Below are positions 1 to 8,068 of a stretch of 64,000 nucleotides of DNA, piece after piece. The position numbers and the translations under genes were made by a program. The DNA comes from J054 sp965223095 (GTDB lineage Bacteria; Pseudomonadota; Gammaproteobacteria; Steroidobacterales; GCA-2729495), in contig OZ244979.1 in NCBI GenBank assembly GCA_965223095.1, positions 558,001-622,000 on the forward strand. Direction: 5' to 3'. The notes beneath the pieces were generated by a model. It was not told where the DNA came from. It did no database searches and was given only the letters and a program-made list of their open reading frames with translations. How positions within the stretch are numbered: the first letter of the stretch is position 1; each line of letters starts with the position of its first letter.

Positions 1-2715
1 GCGCTAACACCGGTCGCGGTTCAAGCGGGCCGTTCCGCCTTATCGCCCGATGGCCTGCAAATAGCCTATGAGGCGGGGCCAGCATCTCAACAGCAAATCT
101 TTTTGATGAGTATGTCCAACGATACCGGGCGACAGATCAGCTTCGGAGATTTCGACCACCAGGCACCCAGTTGGCACCCGGAGGCACCTCGACTGGTCAT
201 GTCCTCTAACCGCGGTGGCAATTACAGCCTATGGGAAATCGATCTAAACAGTTTAGATCTACGCCCGCTGACTTTCGGTAGCAGCGATGAACACGATCCG
301 GCTTACAATCACGACGGCAGCCGTCTCGCCTTTGTCAGCCGATCAAAACAGAGCGACAGTTTGTATATTCGCGAGCGTAACGGCGACATCCGCTTGGTGT
401 TGACGGAGACCGGGCGAATTCATGCGCCGGCTTGGCGACCAGACGACAGTTTAATCACCTACACCTATGCCGGTTCCGGCATTAGTGAATTGCGCATGGC
501 GATCCTGTCGGACCCGCCCCTAGCCAAGCCCCTTACCCGCGGCGAGAACGTTTTTCCCTACCCGGCACAATGGCTGGATCGCAGTACGTTTATCTATGCG
601 GCCGATGGCCGTATTCGCCGCAGACTGTTCGACAATTTTTCAGCCTGGGATATTCCGTTCACCGCCGTGGTAGAGCTGCCGGATAGAAATCCCCAGCCAC
701 GAAGTCACACTCTGCGAGATTCCGCTGAGTCAATCTCCGTTAAAGGATTTACCGGCATTGCCCAAGGAGAAGATCGTTTATTCGTGACTGCCTTAGGCAG
801 TCTCTGGGAGTTGAACGAGGCAGGTATTGCCATCCACCAACACACCAACAACGCATATTTCGTGACCGACCTGGCCGCGAACCCAGCCGATGGCACACTG
901 GTCTTCGCCAGCGACCGCTCCGGCACACTTGAAATCTGGTCGCTAAATCCAACGACGAAAAAATCCACGCAATTGACCACCGACGGCGCGACGGCCTTCG
1001 CCCCGGCTTGGCGGAGCGACGGTAAAGCCTTGGTCTATTTGAGCGTTTCCCACCCAGCCGCGCCAAGCGCGCAGCTTAAACGCCTGGAGCTGGGAAAGCC
1101 GGCGACCCGCACCCTGGCCGGGGACTTGCGCGAGCCCATCGCCACCGGCTGGCTGGCAGACGGCCGAGTGGCGGTTTTGTTGGCAAGTACCCCGCCGGTA
1201 CTAAAAGTCTTTGGTGACTCGGGCGCGAACCCCGCAACCCTCAGCCTAGATTTACTGCCCGACAGCCAGGTCGGCGACGCGCGCTGGTCACCGGATGGCC
1301 GGCAATTGGCTTTAGTGGTCAACGGGCAATTGCTAAGCATGCAGTTTAGCGACGGCAAGCTGCAGCCACCCCAGCTCATTGACGCGGAAGATGCCAGCCT
1401 GCCGCGCTGGGGATCTCAACCGGATCATCTACTCTATCTCGATCAGCAGGGCGCATGGCAAGAACAATCCATCGCCAGCCAAGAATCGCGCGCGGTGCCG
1501 GTTAGGCTGAGTTGGCGGCCACGTAAGCGGCCACAAACCTTGCTTATCCGCGTTGGCAAACTCTTCGACGGAATCGGCCCGCACTACCAGCAAAATCAGG
1601 ACGTGTTGCTGCGCGATGGACTGATCGAGGCGGTTGGACCTAGTGCTGACGTGCCGCCCGAGGCCGAACTGCTGGATGCCTCCGAGTTAACCCTCCTACC
1701 CGGCTTCATCGATTTATCCATGCGCGCGCGTTGGCCCGTTGATGCGCGCGCGGGACGAGCTTGGCTTGCCCACGGCGTAACGACGGTCCGCGAGTGGAGT
1801 ACGGGATCACCCGCGGTAATCGAACGCCAAGAAAGCTGGGACGGCGGGTATCGGCCCGGCCCTAGAAGCTTGCTGGGCTTGCAGCTTTGCCCCGGTGGTG
1901 CCTGGCACGCGCGACGGGCAGTCGATCGCGCCCGTCGTCTCGGTGCGGGCGACATAGAACTCTGCGCCAACATGCGTGGAAACGCACAAGCCGAGCTAAT
2001 TAACTTGGCTCGTCAGCAAAACCTGGGGGTTGCAACAACCGCTGCCTTTCCGGGCCTACTGCTTGGCGTCGACGAAATAAGCCTGCAAAGCACAAGCACC
2101 GACGCCAGTCGCAATATCGCCTACGGTGATCTCATCCAAATCGCCGGTGCTGCCCGGCTGACCACCGTGTCGCGATTGTCACCCGCGCTCATGGCCGACC
2201 TGTTTCGTCGCGGTGATGCCCTAGTCACATCTAGACGCTACGAAATCCTGGCCGCGGCCGCGGAGCGCAGCGCCTATCGCCGCATACAACTGGCTGCGCC
2301 TAGAATCGCGGGCGGCGGCCTGGCGGCCGGGCAAAGCTTGTTCCGCGCCGTGGGCAAAGGCGCGCAAGTGGTCACCGGCAGCAATGCCCCAGCCACCCCA
2401 TGGGGGCTGGGACTGCAAGGAGAATTACGCCTCTTGAGTCGCAGCGGACTACAGCCGTTTCAGGTGCTGCGCATGGCCACCCTAGACGCGGCGCGGGCCG
2501 TGGGCCTGGAAAACCAACTGGGCAGAGTTGCGCCGGGGTACCGCGCCGATTTGATCCTGGTGGCCGGTGACCCGCTACGCAAGATCGAAGACAGCATCAA
2601 TGTCGTCGCCACGATAGTCGACGGCCGCCTGTACCCCGCAGCCAGCCTCGCCCCCGGGCTGAGTGTTGAGAATCTTTACAGCACAAGGCCGCCAATCCAA
2701 TCCCTGACTCACTAG
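1..2715 (+). CDS. TolB-type beta-propeller / amidohydrolase-fold fusion protein, 5' end outside window
   Basis: The reading frame is open from base 1 with PD40-type repeats already under way, so the start lies upstream; ATG 103 is only an internal methionine. About the first 460 residues (numbered from ATG 103) are WD40-like PD40 propeller repeats with recurring SPDG, SRSG and W-PDG turns. Residues from about 485 form an amidohydrolase fold (start VGKLFDGIG, LLPGFIDLSMRARW at 534, C-terminal LGRVAPGYRADLILVAGDP). In active relatives the strand after GFID carries a metal-binding HxH; here it reads S539-M-R541, and the late metal-binding Asp (usually in a GTDAP-like motif) is N761 in GSNAP. I therefore infer a catalytically dead or strongly altered member. 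A hairpin terminator follows 60 bases after the stop. Confidence 0.85.
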   Translation, partial: ALTPVAVQAGRSALSPDGLQIAYEAGPASQQQIFLMSMSNDTGRQISFGDFDHQAPSWHPEAPRLVMSSNRGGNYSLWEIDLNSLDLRPLTFGSSDEHDPAYNHDGSRLAFVSRSKQSDSLYIRERNGDIRLVLTETGRIHAPAWRPDDSLITYTYAGSGISELRMAILSDPPLAKPLTRGENVFPYPAQWLDRSTFIYAADGRIRRRLFDNFSAWDIPFTAVVELPDRNPQPRSHTLRDSAESISVKGFTGIAQGEDRLFVTALGSLWELNEAGIAIHQHTNNAYFVTDLAANPADGTLVFASDRSGTLEIWSLNPTTKKSTQLTTDGATAFAPAWRSDGKALVYLSVSHPAAPSAQLKRLELGKPATRTLAGDLREPIATGWLADGRVAVLLASTPPVLKVFGDSGANPATLSLDLLPDSQVGDARWSPDGRQLALVVNGQLLSMQFSDGKLQPPQLIDAEDASLPRWGSQPDHLLYLDQQGAWQEQSIASQESRAVPVRLSWRPRKRPQTLLIRVGKLFDGIGPHYQQNQDVLLRDGLIEAVGPSADVPPEAELLDASELTLLPGFIDLSMRARWPVDARAGRAWLAHGVTTVREWSTGSPAVIERQESWDGGYRPGPRSLLGLQLCPGGAWHARRAVDRARRLGAGDIELCANMRGNAQAELINLARQQNLGVATTAAFPGLLLGVDEISLQSTSTDASRNIAYGDLIQIAGAARLTTVSRLSPALMADLFRRGDALVTSRRYEILAAAAERSAYRRIQLAAPRIAGGGLAAGQSLFRAVGKGAQVVTGSNAPATPWGLGLQGELRLLSRSGLQPFQVLRMATLDAARAVGLENQLGRVAPGYRADLILVAGDPLRKIEDSINVVATIVDGRLYPAASLAPGLSVENLYSTRPPIQSLTH

Positions 2716-2775
2716 GCCCCTCAAAAGTCATTTTTCCGTCGGTCTAGGAGTGTCAAGCGGCGTGGACCGATGCGA

Positions 2776-2827
2776 GCCCTAAGGACAGAAAACCTGTCTG
2801 GCGCACAAGTCCTTAGGGCGGCTTTTT
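2776..2827 (+). terminator. Rho-independent terminator after the propeller/amidohydrolase gene
   Basis: GCCCTAAGGAC at 2776-2786 pairs perfectly with GTCCTTAGGGC at 2809-2819, with an inner ACAG/CTGT helix, followed by GGC and five T residues. Confidence 0.8.
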
Positions 2828-2952
2828 GACTGAAATTCCGCTGACAAGGCGCTAACTGAAATGTCGAAATTCATTACACAATTGGCCAGGGGCCAGCGAA
2901 GTCACCCAACCTTGGGCGCGTAACTTACTAATATAAAACGATATTATCGGAG

Positions 2953-2969
2953 TTGGCACGAGGTTTGCA
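2953..2969 (+). promoter_or_regulatory. Sigma-54 (RpoN) promoter
   Basis: TTGGCACG-AGGT-TTGCA matches the sigma-54 -24/-12 consensus (TGGCACG-N4-TTGCW) at every conserved base. The GG is at 2955-2956 and the GC at 2967-2968, with the required ten bases between them. Transcription should start near 2980. No gene with a credible start follows; the transcript runs into a hairpin terminator about 220 bases later. A possible activator half-site GTAACT lies at 2920, but I cannot show a full enhancer site. Confidence 0.85.
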
Positions 2970-2979
2970 TAATACCTAG

Positions 2980-3203
2980 TGCGCACAAAAAAAGGTTTAT
3001 GCAGGTGGTGGTGAAGCTCGAAGCCTGAAACACAGACATCGAAGCCAGAAGACGCTTAAGAATAATAAGAATATATAAGAAAAAGCAGAAACAGCGACCG
3101 GATAACAACAACAATAATCCATAGCCCTGCCGCTGACGCATAAACCGAATTCGCGACAACAACAATAACCCGTATACCCCGCCTCCCTAGCGGGGTTTTT
3201 TTT
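2980..3203 (+). ncRNA. Putative CrcZ/CrcY-like small RNA (Hfq/Crc decoy)
   Basis: About 220 nt lie between a near-perfect sigma-54 promoter and a strong terminator, with no convincing reading frame. The transcript carries several A-rich AAnAAnAA 'CA motifs', the Hfq/Crc-binding signature: AAGAATAATAAGAA at 3058-3071, AACAACAACAATAA at 3104-3117 and AACAACAATAA at 3158-3168. Known Pseudomonas CrcZ and CrcY share both traits: transcription from sigma-54 promoters under CbrB and multiple CA motifs that titrate Hfq/Crc and relieve carbon catabolite repression. Length is shorter than Pseudomonas CrcZ (about 400 nt). Assignment rests on promoter class, motif content and terminator, not on alignment. 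An ExoIII/Crc-like gene next to pyrE at 52.5 kb is suggestive context. Exact 5' end is inferred. Confidence 0.6.
3177..3203 (+). terminator. Rho-independent terminator of the small RNA
   Basis: CCCCGC (3177-3182) pairs with GCGGGG (3190-3195) across a seven-base loop and is followed by eight T residues. Confidence 0.88.
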
Positions 3204-3649
3204 GGCTGCAGAACCTGTTGGAAAATGCGAAGGGCGAGCGCAATCTTGATTGAGGGGCGGACAGCCATCTTGGACGCAGCGCTTTTCTGGCCTAATCACT
3301 TCGATATGGGCAGAGTTGTTTTGGATGTCCCGATAGTTCGTCCCGATAGTTCGTCCCGTCAGAACCGTAAATCACCTTGTCGATCACGCCGGCTTTTTTG
3401 CTTCGCTGCACAAAGTCGTGTCACAGGCATGGTCCGAAATTTAGGAATGACAGATGCCTCTAGAGGCGAGATAGGATCGCCGTTGGCGACCACTGCTAGT
3501 TCCGTATATCGACCCGATAAGCACCGATGTTGTTACCGAAAAAAGCCCGTGCGCAGGCTGGAATTCTCCCGGAATAGCGCCACTATGCGGCATCGCACGG
3601 CCTCCTAAATTCAGCCATGATTCTTGGCATGCTCCGTGATTTTGATGTC
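3204..3649. other. Intergenic stretch without a supported gene
   Basis: I see no reading frame here with family-like composition. A 13-bp unit, GTCCCGATAGTTC, is repeated in tandem at 3327-3339 and 3340-3352 and begins a third time at 3353. Nothing else stands out. Confidence 0.5.
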
Positions 3650-3799
3650 CGGATGCGTCTACCGCGTCCCCGCGCGTCCGCATGTTGGCTGCTGTTGCTG
3701 GCCTATGTGGGGGTCATTGCGCACGAAATGGCACCTGAGCATGCCGACGTCGAAGCGACGTGCACCGTTTGCAATTTATGGGGTCAGAGTAAAAACTAG
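3650..3799 (+). pseudogene. Truncated small secreted His/Cys protein interrupted by the MITE
   Basis: From ATG 3650 the frame encodes a basic start, a hydrophobic signal-like segment (ACWLLLLAYVGVIAHEM) and then H-E...H-A-D...C-T-V-C. This layout is seen in short exported metal-binding or zinc-chaperone-like proteins of proteobacteria, which usually continue beyond the CxxC. Here coding similarity stops at the inverted repeat beginning at 3771, and the stop codon at 3797 lies inside the repeat. I read it as a gene fragment cut by element insertion; the family assignment is tentative. A start at ATG 3617 in the same frame is also possible. Confidence 0.4.
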
Positions 3800-3943
3800 G
3801 CTCGGAATACCCTGCTCGTCGAAGCATTTTAGCTGAATAGGAATTGCCATACCGGACGGCACGGCAGCGCCAATCCAGCCATCACACCGCTACGCGCAAA
3901 TCAGACCACTCCCGCGCGTTTTTACTCTGACCCCATTAATTGC
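3771..3943. mobile_element. MITE-like element with 25-bp terminal inverted repeats
   Basis: The 25 bases at 3771-3795 and the reverse complement of 3919-3943 match at 24 positions; the shared core is GGGGTCAGAGTAAAAA. The 173-bp unit has no coding capacity. The same core with one change (GGGGTCAGCGTAAAAAC) occurs singly at 5986-6002. Such GGGGTCAGAGTAAAAA ends are often seen around IS200-like/RAYT transposases in gammaproteobacteria (recalled, not searched), so a non-autonomous element mobilised in trans is the likeliest reading. Confidence 0.65.
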
Positions 3944-4018
3944 CTGATATTAACCACTTGATATTAATATTCTTTTCGGTAGAATACTGTATATATTAAC
4001 AGTCTCCAGGCACACCCC

Positions 4019-5404
4019 ATGTCAGCCCAAATTGCCCCAATAGATGCAGCGACGACCTCCCTCCAGGACCTAGAACAAGACATAGCTGAACTTGCCGGCC
4101 ATTTAAATGCCGGCGCCTACCGTCTGGTCACTCTGATTGGCGAATTTGATCGCCGTGGTGGATGGGCTCATCAAGGCATCACCTCGTGTGCCCATTGGTT
4201 GAATTGGAAAATCGGTTTAGACATGGGCGCGGCCCGGGAAAAAGTTCGGGTAGCACGGGCTCTGCCTGAGTTACCGAAGACTTCCGTCGCTTTCTCGGCA
4301 GGCAAGATCAGCTATTCAAAAGTACGGGCCATGACGCGCATTGCGACACCGGCCAATGAAGACGACTTGCTGAATATTGCCTTGCATGGCACAGCGCACC
4401 ATATGGAAACTTTGGTGCGGCGTATGCGCTATTGCGAACGTGCCGAGCAATTGCAACAAGCCAATAAACGTGATGCTGCGCGTTCGGTGAGTTGGCATTA
4501 TGACGACACCGGCCAACTACAACTACGCGCGAGCCTACCGCCGGAAGTAGGCGCACTGTTGGTAGAGGCATTACGGGCTGCGGAAAATTCATCCGCGTCA
4601 CCCGAGGACGTTTCCGCGGAAACGTCTGCCTTGGATCTGGAACATAGCGATGACACGACCCGCTTGGCGGAGAATCGGCGCGCGGACGCCTTGGGCTTGC
4701 TGGCCGAAAGTTACTTGGCCGGCAAATCCGATACCTCTAGAGACGGCAATGCTTATCAAGTCGTGGTGCACGTCAGTGCGGAAACGCTGCGGGATGATGC
4801 TAGCGTTAAGGGCCGCGAAGATTGCTGCGAACTGGAACACGGCCCAGGACTAACACCCGAAACTGCGCGACGCTTGGCTTGCGATGCAAGCTTGGTGGGG
4901 CTTTTCAAGAACTCACTGGGTGAAGCGCTAGATGTGGGCCGCAAGACCCGCAGCATTCCGACAGCGATGCGGCGCGCCTTAGTGGCCAGGGATCGGGGCT
5001 GTCGCTTCCCGGGTTGTACCCATACGCGCTATGTGGATGGACATCATATTCAGCATTGGGCTCAAGGCGGTGAGACGAAGCTAAGCAATTTAGTGCTGTT
5101 ATGTCGCCGACATCATCGACTGATTCACGAGGGTGGATTTAGCCTGCGGCGTGAGGCAGCCCGTCTAGTATTTAGAGATCGTGATGAACAGCTCATTTCC
5201 ACTCATGGTCATACCAGCGATACACGCCTATTCGAAGGCGAAAATATTGCCGCATTAGTTGCCGCACATGTAGACAAGGGCTTGCAGATTGATGCGCAAA
5301 CGGCCGTAACAGCTTGGCGCGGCGAGCCAATGGATTATGACTGGGCAATTGATGGCTTGATGCAGCAGCGGGAAGCTTGTGATTCCGTGTCGGCTCGGCG
5401 CTAA
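4019..5404 (+). CDS. DUF222 / HNH endonuclease domain protein
   Basis: The 461-residue protein has an N-terminal DUF222 (13E12 repeat family) helical region, including SCAHWLNWKIGLDMGAAREKVRVARALPELP split over residues 60-90, and a C-terminal HNH nuclease motif at about 325-375: a CRFPGC zinc knuckle, the DGHHIQHW catalytic HH, an asparagine in LSNLVLLC and RRHHRLIHEGG. Both zinc knuckles are complete, so the nuclease looks active. Such proteins are often multicopy and have no established role; many lie near mobile DNA, as this one does, starting 75 bp after the MITE. ATG 4019 agrees with the domain start. Confidence 0.9.
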   Translation: MSAQIAPIDAATTSLQDLEQDIAELAGHLNAGAYRLVTLIGEFDRRGGWAHQGITSCAHWLNWKIGLDMGAAREKVRVARALPELPKTSVAFSAGKISYSKVRAMTRIATPANEDDLLNIALHGTAHHMETLVRRMRYCERAEQLQQANKRDAARSVSWHYDDTGQLQLRASLPPEVGALLVEALRAAENSSASPEDVSAETSALDLEHSDDTTRLAENRRADALGLLAESYLAGKSDTSRDGNAYQVVVHVSAETLRDDASVKGREDCCELEHGPGLTPETARRLACDASLVGLFKNSLGEALDVGRKTRSIPTAMRRALVARDRGCRFPGCTHTRYVDGHHIQHWAQGGETKLSNLVLLCRRHHRLIHEGGFSLRREAARLVFRDRDEQLISTHGHTSDTRLFEGENIAALVAAHVDKGLQIDAQTAVTAWRGEPMDYDWAIDGLMQQREACDSVSARR

Positions 5405-5646
5405 CGCCGATTAGCAATATTTATTGAATGTCGGGTTTGGAGATAGCCTTGTAACGTGCCTAGCTCGCGAAACTGCAGGGCTACCTTCGAACTTATCTGT
5501 TTGCTGGAGCTATTGGACAGATCGGTAGTTGCCGAGTGACCGATTAGATTTTGCGCTACCACCAGAACGCGAATACCCCTATCATGACCAGAGTAAACTG
5601 GTCAGCCGCTACGGTCGCATCTGACTAGGCGGTGGTCGGGGTGACT

Positions 5647-5677
5647 GGAATCGAACCACCGACACGCGGATTTTCAG
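5647..5677 (-). repeat. Orphan 31-bp fragment of tRNA-Phe, candidate att site
   Basis: The 31 bases are identical, in the same orientation, to 30328-30358 inside the intact tRNA-Phe gene, and span the anticodon loop through the T arm. The match stops before the acceptor stem: the sequence beyond it (CCCCGACCACC on the minus strand) only loosely resembles the CCTGGCCACCA end. The intact tRNA points its 3' end toward this fragment, as expected for an element inserted at a tRNA 3' end. Confidence 0.6.
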
Positions 5678-5826
5678 AATTATAAGTGTTTGATTCGGTT
5701 AATTTTTTTCAACGAATTACCGGGGCGTCCGTTGCATGATTTACAGTACTTTTCACTACGATGCACAGCTGTTCCACGCAAAATTCACGCAAGGAATTGC
5801 CGGTTTTGATGGGTGCTTTCACGGCG

Positions 5827-5985
5827 CTACGCGTTGGCGGAAACATCGTAGCCCAGCGCCCTATATCCCCTCAGTCTTCGCTCATACATCTTGCGGAGGA
5901 CCGGTAGGTTCTGGTCGACATAGTCGTAGACACGCACTTCTTGCTTGCCGCGATACTGCCGATGAAGGCGGCCGACGGAATTTTT
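5827..5985 (-). pseudogene. C-terminal remnant of a superfamily II DEAD/DEAH-box helicase
   Basis: The last 52 codons before the stop at 5827 read like the conserved tail of bacterial DEAD/DEAH helicase-restriction type proteins: R-L-H-R...G-K-x-E-V-R-V-Y-D-Y-V-D, then KMYERRLRGYRALGY. Nothing upstream in this frame continues the helicase; similarity ends exactly where the GGGGTCAGCGTAAAAAC element end begins at 5986. I infer that the rest of the gene was deleted or displaced by element activity. Confidence 0.6.
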
Positions 5986-6002
5986 GGGGTCAGCGTAAAA
6001 AC
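5986..6002. repeat. Solo element end (GGGGTCAGCGTAAAAAC)
   Basis: Differs at one base from the inner terminal repeat of the 3771-3943 element. It abuts the broken helicase fragment; I find no partner repeat nearby. Confidence 0.5.
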
Positions 6003-6051
6003 TATTTGCGGGGGCGTGGGCCAGGCTTGCGTAACACGGTAAGATTACTGG

Positions 6052-6507
6052 ATGAAAGCTATATATTTGGCATTTCTGGCTTGCCTGCTGACTGTTTTCC
6101 CCGATTTGCCGCACGCGCAATCGGAAGATCTTGCTGCAGAGCGAGCCAGGCTCGGGAACCAGCGAATTCAAACCGAGGTAGAGCGCCGCGTCCGCGAAGA
6201 ACAAAATCTCAAAGAGCAGGCGGAAGCCGAGGCCCGCGTGCGGGCGGAGGCGGAATTGGCCGCGGCCAGAGAACGAGTTGCTGAGAAGCTCGCGCTTGGA
6301 GCAAAGGCAGGGTCCACGCCCGAGGCGGAAACCGTGAGCATCGATAGCGCTGAAATCATAAACTATAAACAAAGTTGTACAGATAGCGTAGATTTATCGC
6401 GTGAGCTCGAGCAGCTTCGTACACTCGGCGAACTGCGCGACGCCGGTTATTTAACTGAAGAAGAATTCCAGCGAGTCAAGACGCGAATCCTCGACAGCAG
6501 GCCATAA
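6052..6507 (+). CDS. Secreted coiled-coil protein with C-terminal SHOCT domain
   Basis: The 151-residue product begins with a signal peptide (residues 1-22, cleavage likely after PHAQ or HA-Q), followed by a Glu/Arg/Ala-rich coiled coil (about 25-85), a Ser/Thr linker and a SHOCT motif at 118-148 (LRTLGELRDAGYLTEEEFQ). SHOCT is a short oligomerisation module found at protein ends; function cannot be inferred from it. The gene stands alone, upstream of and convergent with the GH16 gene ending at 6568. Confidence 0.75.
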   Translation: MKAIYLAFLACLLTVFPDLPHAQSEDLAAERARLGNQRIQTEVERRVREEQNLKEQAEAEARVRAEAELAAARERVAEKLALGAKAGSTPEAETVSIDSAEIINYKQSCTDSVDLSRELEQLRTLGELRDAGYLTEEEFQRVKTRILDSRP

Positions 6508-6567
6508 CGTCGTACCAACATTGCTCGCAGGTACTAAGTCTGCACAATTCATGTGTAACGATCGGAA

Positions 6568-7971
6568 CTAATGCGCGCTCCGATAAACGCGCACGTAATC
6601 AACCAACATCTGCTGCGGAAAAATTGAGTCGTCGATACCACCGCCGGCGCGCCCCCAAGCACCGCCAACGGCGACATTGAGAATCATGTGGAATGGGTGG
6701 TCATACGGCCAGGCCCGCCAGCCTTCGCCCTCGTTGACGTAGGTGAAATAATGCGTGTCATCAACAAAAATGTCGATACGTTCTGGCGTCCATTCCATTG
6801 CGTAGACGTGGAAGACCGCATCGACATCACCGAGAAGAATTCGTCCTTTACGCTGCTCCCAAGTTAACCAGTAATAAGCTTTGTTATGCACCGTTCCATG
6901 CACATGGCCCATCTGATAGCCGACATGTTCCATGATGTCGATTTCGCCGGAATTTGGCCAGGCATCGCAGGTCGCACTCCCCTGCCAGTCTTCGCCTGCT
7001 TCACAGCTCGTTGAATATCTAAACGGATCGCTGGGCAGCAACCAGATTGCAGCCCACGACCCTTTGCCGGATGGCAGCTTCGCGCGAACTTCAAAGCGAC
7101 CATACAGGAAGTCGCCTTTGCCCGCCGAGTGCACTCGGGCGGACGTGTACTTCGCACCGTCGAAGTCTTCTCTGTGGGACTCGATGACCAAGACTCCATC
7201 CTCAACACGGAGGTTTTTCTGCCTATCGGTATACGCCTGATCCTCATCGTTTACTTTTCTAGCCGGCCAGATGTCGGGACTCCACTTGCGGGTATCGAGT
7301 GAGTCACCATTGAATTCATCGTGCCAGATGAGCTCCCAATTTTGTGTTTCACGATGCTTACTGCGCACGACGATTGCACTCAGTACAGGCTGGCCGACGG
7401 AAGCTTCGAACTCGACGTTCAGTTCGCCATCATCGACCCTGACATTTGGAACAGTAACAGTAAGTGCCGACTCGATCTTTCCATCCCTGCTCGCCATGAT
7501 ATCGAGGTCTTCAATAACGCGCCGCTGTTCGACATGCACGTCAAATACTCGTTCCCCGCCGGCCAATTCGTCCGGCTCCGAAAAATGAAACGTCAAGTCA
7601 TAGATGCCGTCAGCCAGCGGCCGGGTAATTCGAATGTCGCCACGTCGATAAGTGCGGTAAAGAAACGAGTCTTGTGAGCCCTTAACGGTTCGCATTTGAC
7701 CAATCGTGCCGCCGGATACGAAGTCTTCCGCATCATAAGGTGTGCCGTCTTTCGCGCTTAGGGCCGGTCCGCCAACGTTGGCCGCCCAGATCAAATCCGT
7801 CGATGCCGCGTTTACAGCACAAGCACTGATTGGCATGCCTATACATAAGATGGCCGCCGCCAGCAGACTGCGGCTTAGGCTTAGGCTTAGGAAAATCGTG
7901 CCTTGCCGGTGGTTGTTTCGAGAATCCATCCGTATTTTGCCTCGCTTATGGTCAAGCCACTGCGCGCGCAT
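6568..7971 (-). CDS. GH16 endo-beta-1,3-glucanase (laminarinase), lipoprotein with malectin-like domain
   Basis: Predicted to hydrolyse internal beta-1,3 bonds of laminarin-type glucan at the cell surface. From the ATG at 7971 there are 467 residues: a signal peptide with a lipobox-like ISAC (Cys51), a malectin-like binding domain (about 58-205) and a GH16 domain (about 210-465) with the catalytic motif SGEIDIMEH, nucleophile E343 and acid/base E348. ATG 7929 (MDSRNN) is an equally good start and gives a more normal signal peptide. The hydrophobic core is encoded by a triple hexanucleotide repeat at 7872-7889. It is transcribed away from the CBM9-phosphorylase operon, with a LacI-type operator 34 bp upstream of the long start. 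Confidence 0.9.
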   Translation of the reverse strand: MRAQWLDHKRGKIRMDSRNNHRQGTIFLSLSLSRSLLAAAILCIGMPISACAVNAASTDLIWAANVGGPALSAKDGTPYDAEDFVSGGTIGQMRTVKGSQDSFLYRTYRRGDIRITRPLADGIYDLTFHFSEPDELAGGERVFDVHVEQRRVIEDLDIMASRDGKIESALTVTVPNVRVDDGELNVEFEASVGQPVLSAIVVRSKHRETQNWELIWHDEFNGDSLDTRKWSPDIWPARKVNDEDQAYTDRQKNLRVEDGVLVIESHREDFDGAKYTSARVHSAGKGDFLYGRFEVRAKLPSGKGSWAAIWLLPSDPFRYSTSCEAGEDWQGSATCDAWPNSGEIDIMEHVGYQMGHVHGTVHNKAYYWLTWEQRKGRILLGDVDAVFHVYAMEWTPERIDIFVDDTHYFTYVNEGEGWRAWPYDHPFHMILNVAVGGAWGRAGGGIDDSIFPQQMLVDYVRVYRSAH

Positions 7972-8004
7972 CGAAAAGTTTACGACTCAACTTATATTGA
8001 ATAC

Positions 8005-8018
8005 TGACAGCGCTGTCA
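8005..8018. promoter_or_regulatory. LacI-family operator between divergent GH16 and CBM9 operons
   Basis: TGACAGCGCTGTCA is a perfect 14-bp palindrome identical to the core of the palindromes at 24653 and 28175. Position between divergent starts (7971 and 8069) would let one site control both transcripts. Confidence 0.82.
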
Positions 8019-8068
8019 ATATTGCTTACAATAGGCAATCAAGGAACCGGACCTCAAGAGCCGGAGTC

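Larger units (their letters stand above)
5405..6051. other. Junction region holding gene fragments
   Basis: This 650-bp gap contains no intact gene. It holds a piece of tRNA-Phe (5647-5677), the last codons of a helicase gene on the minus strand (5827-5985) and a single element end (5986-6002), all annotated separately. The mix of fragments marks a recombination scar at the left edge of the glucan locus. Confidence 0.7.

Noticed and set aside
3090..3203. CA-rich repeats as a CRISPR or tandem-repeat array
   Set aside because: Repeats are short, unevenly spaced and without spacers; the sigma-54 promoter and terminator fit a small RNA better.
3225..3608. Frame of 127 codons on the plus strand
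   Set aside because: Composition is Arg/Ser-rich without domain or signal, and it starts inside the post-terminator spacer; probably chance.
5736..6284. 182-codon plus-strand frame
   Set aside because: It crosses the helicase remnant, the element end and the SHOCT gene in another frame, with no protein-like features.
7742..8068. Upstream extension of the CBM9 gene to 7742
   Set aside because: It would overlap the divergent GH16 gene and run through the operator; the export signal starts after ATG 8069.
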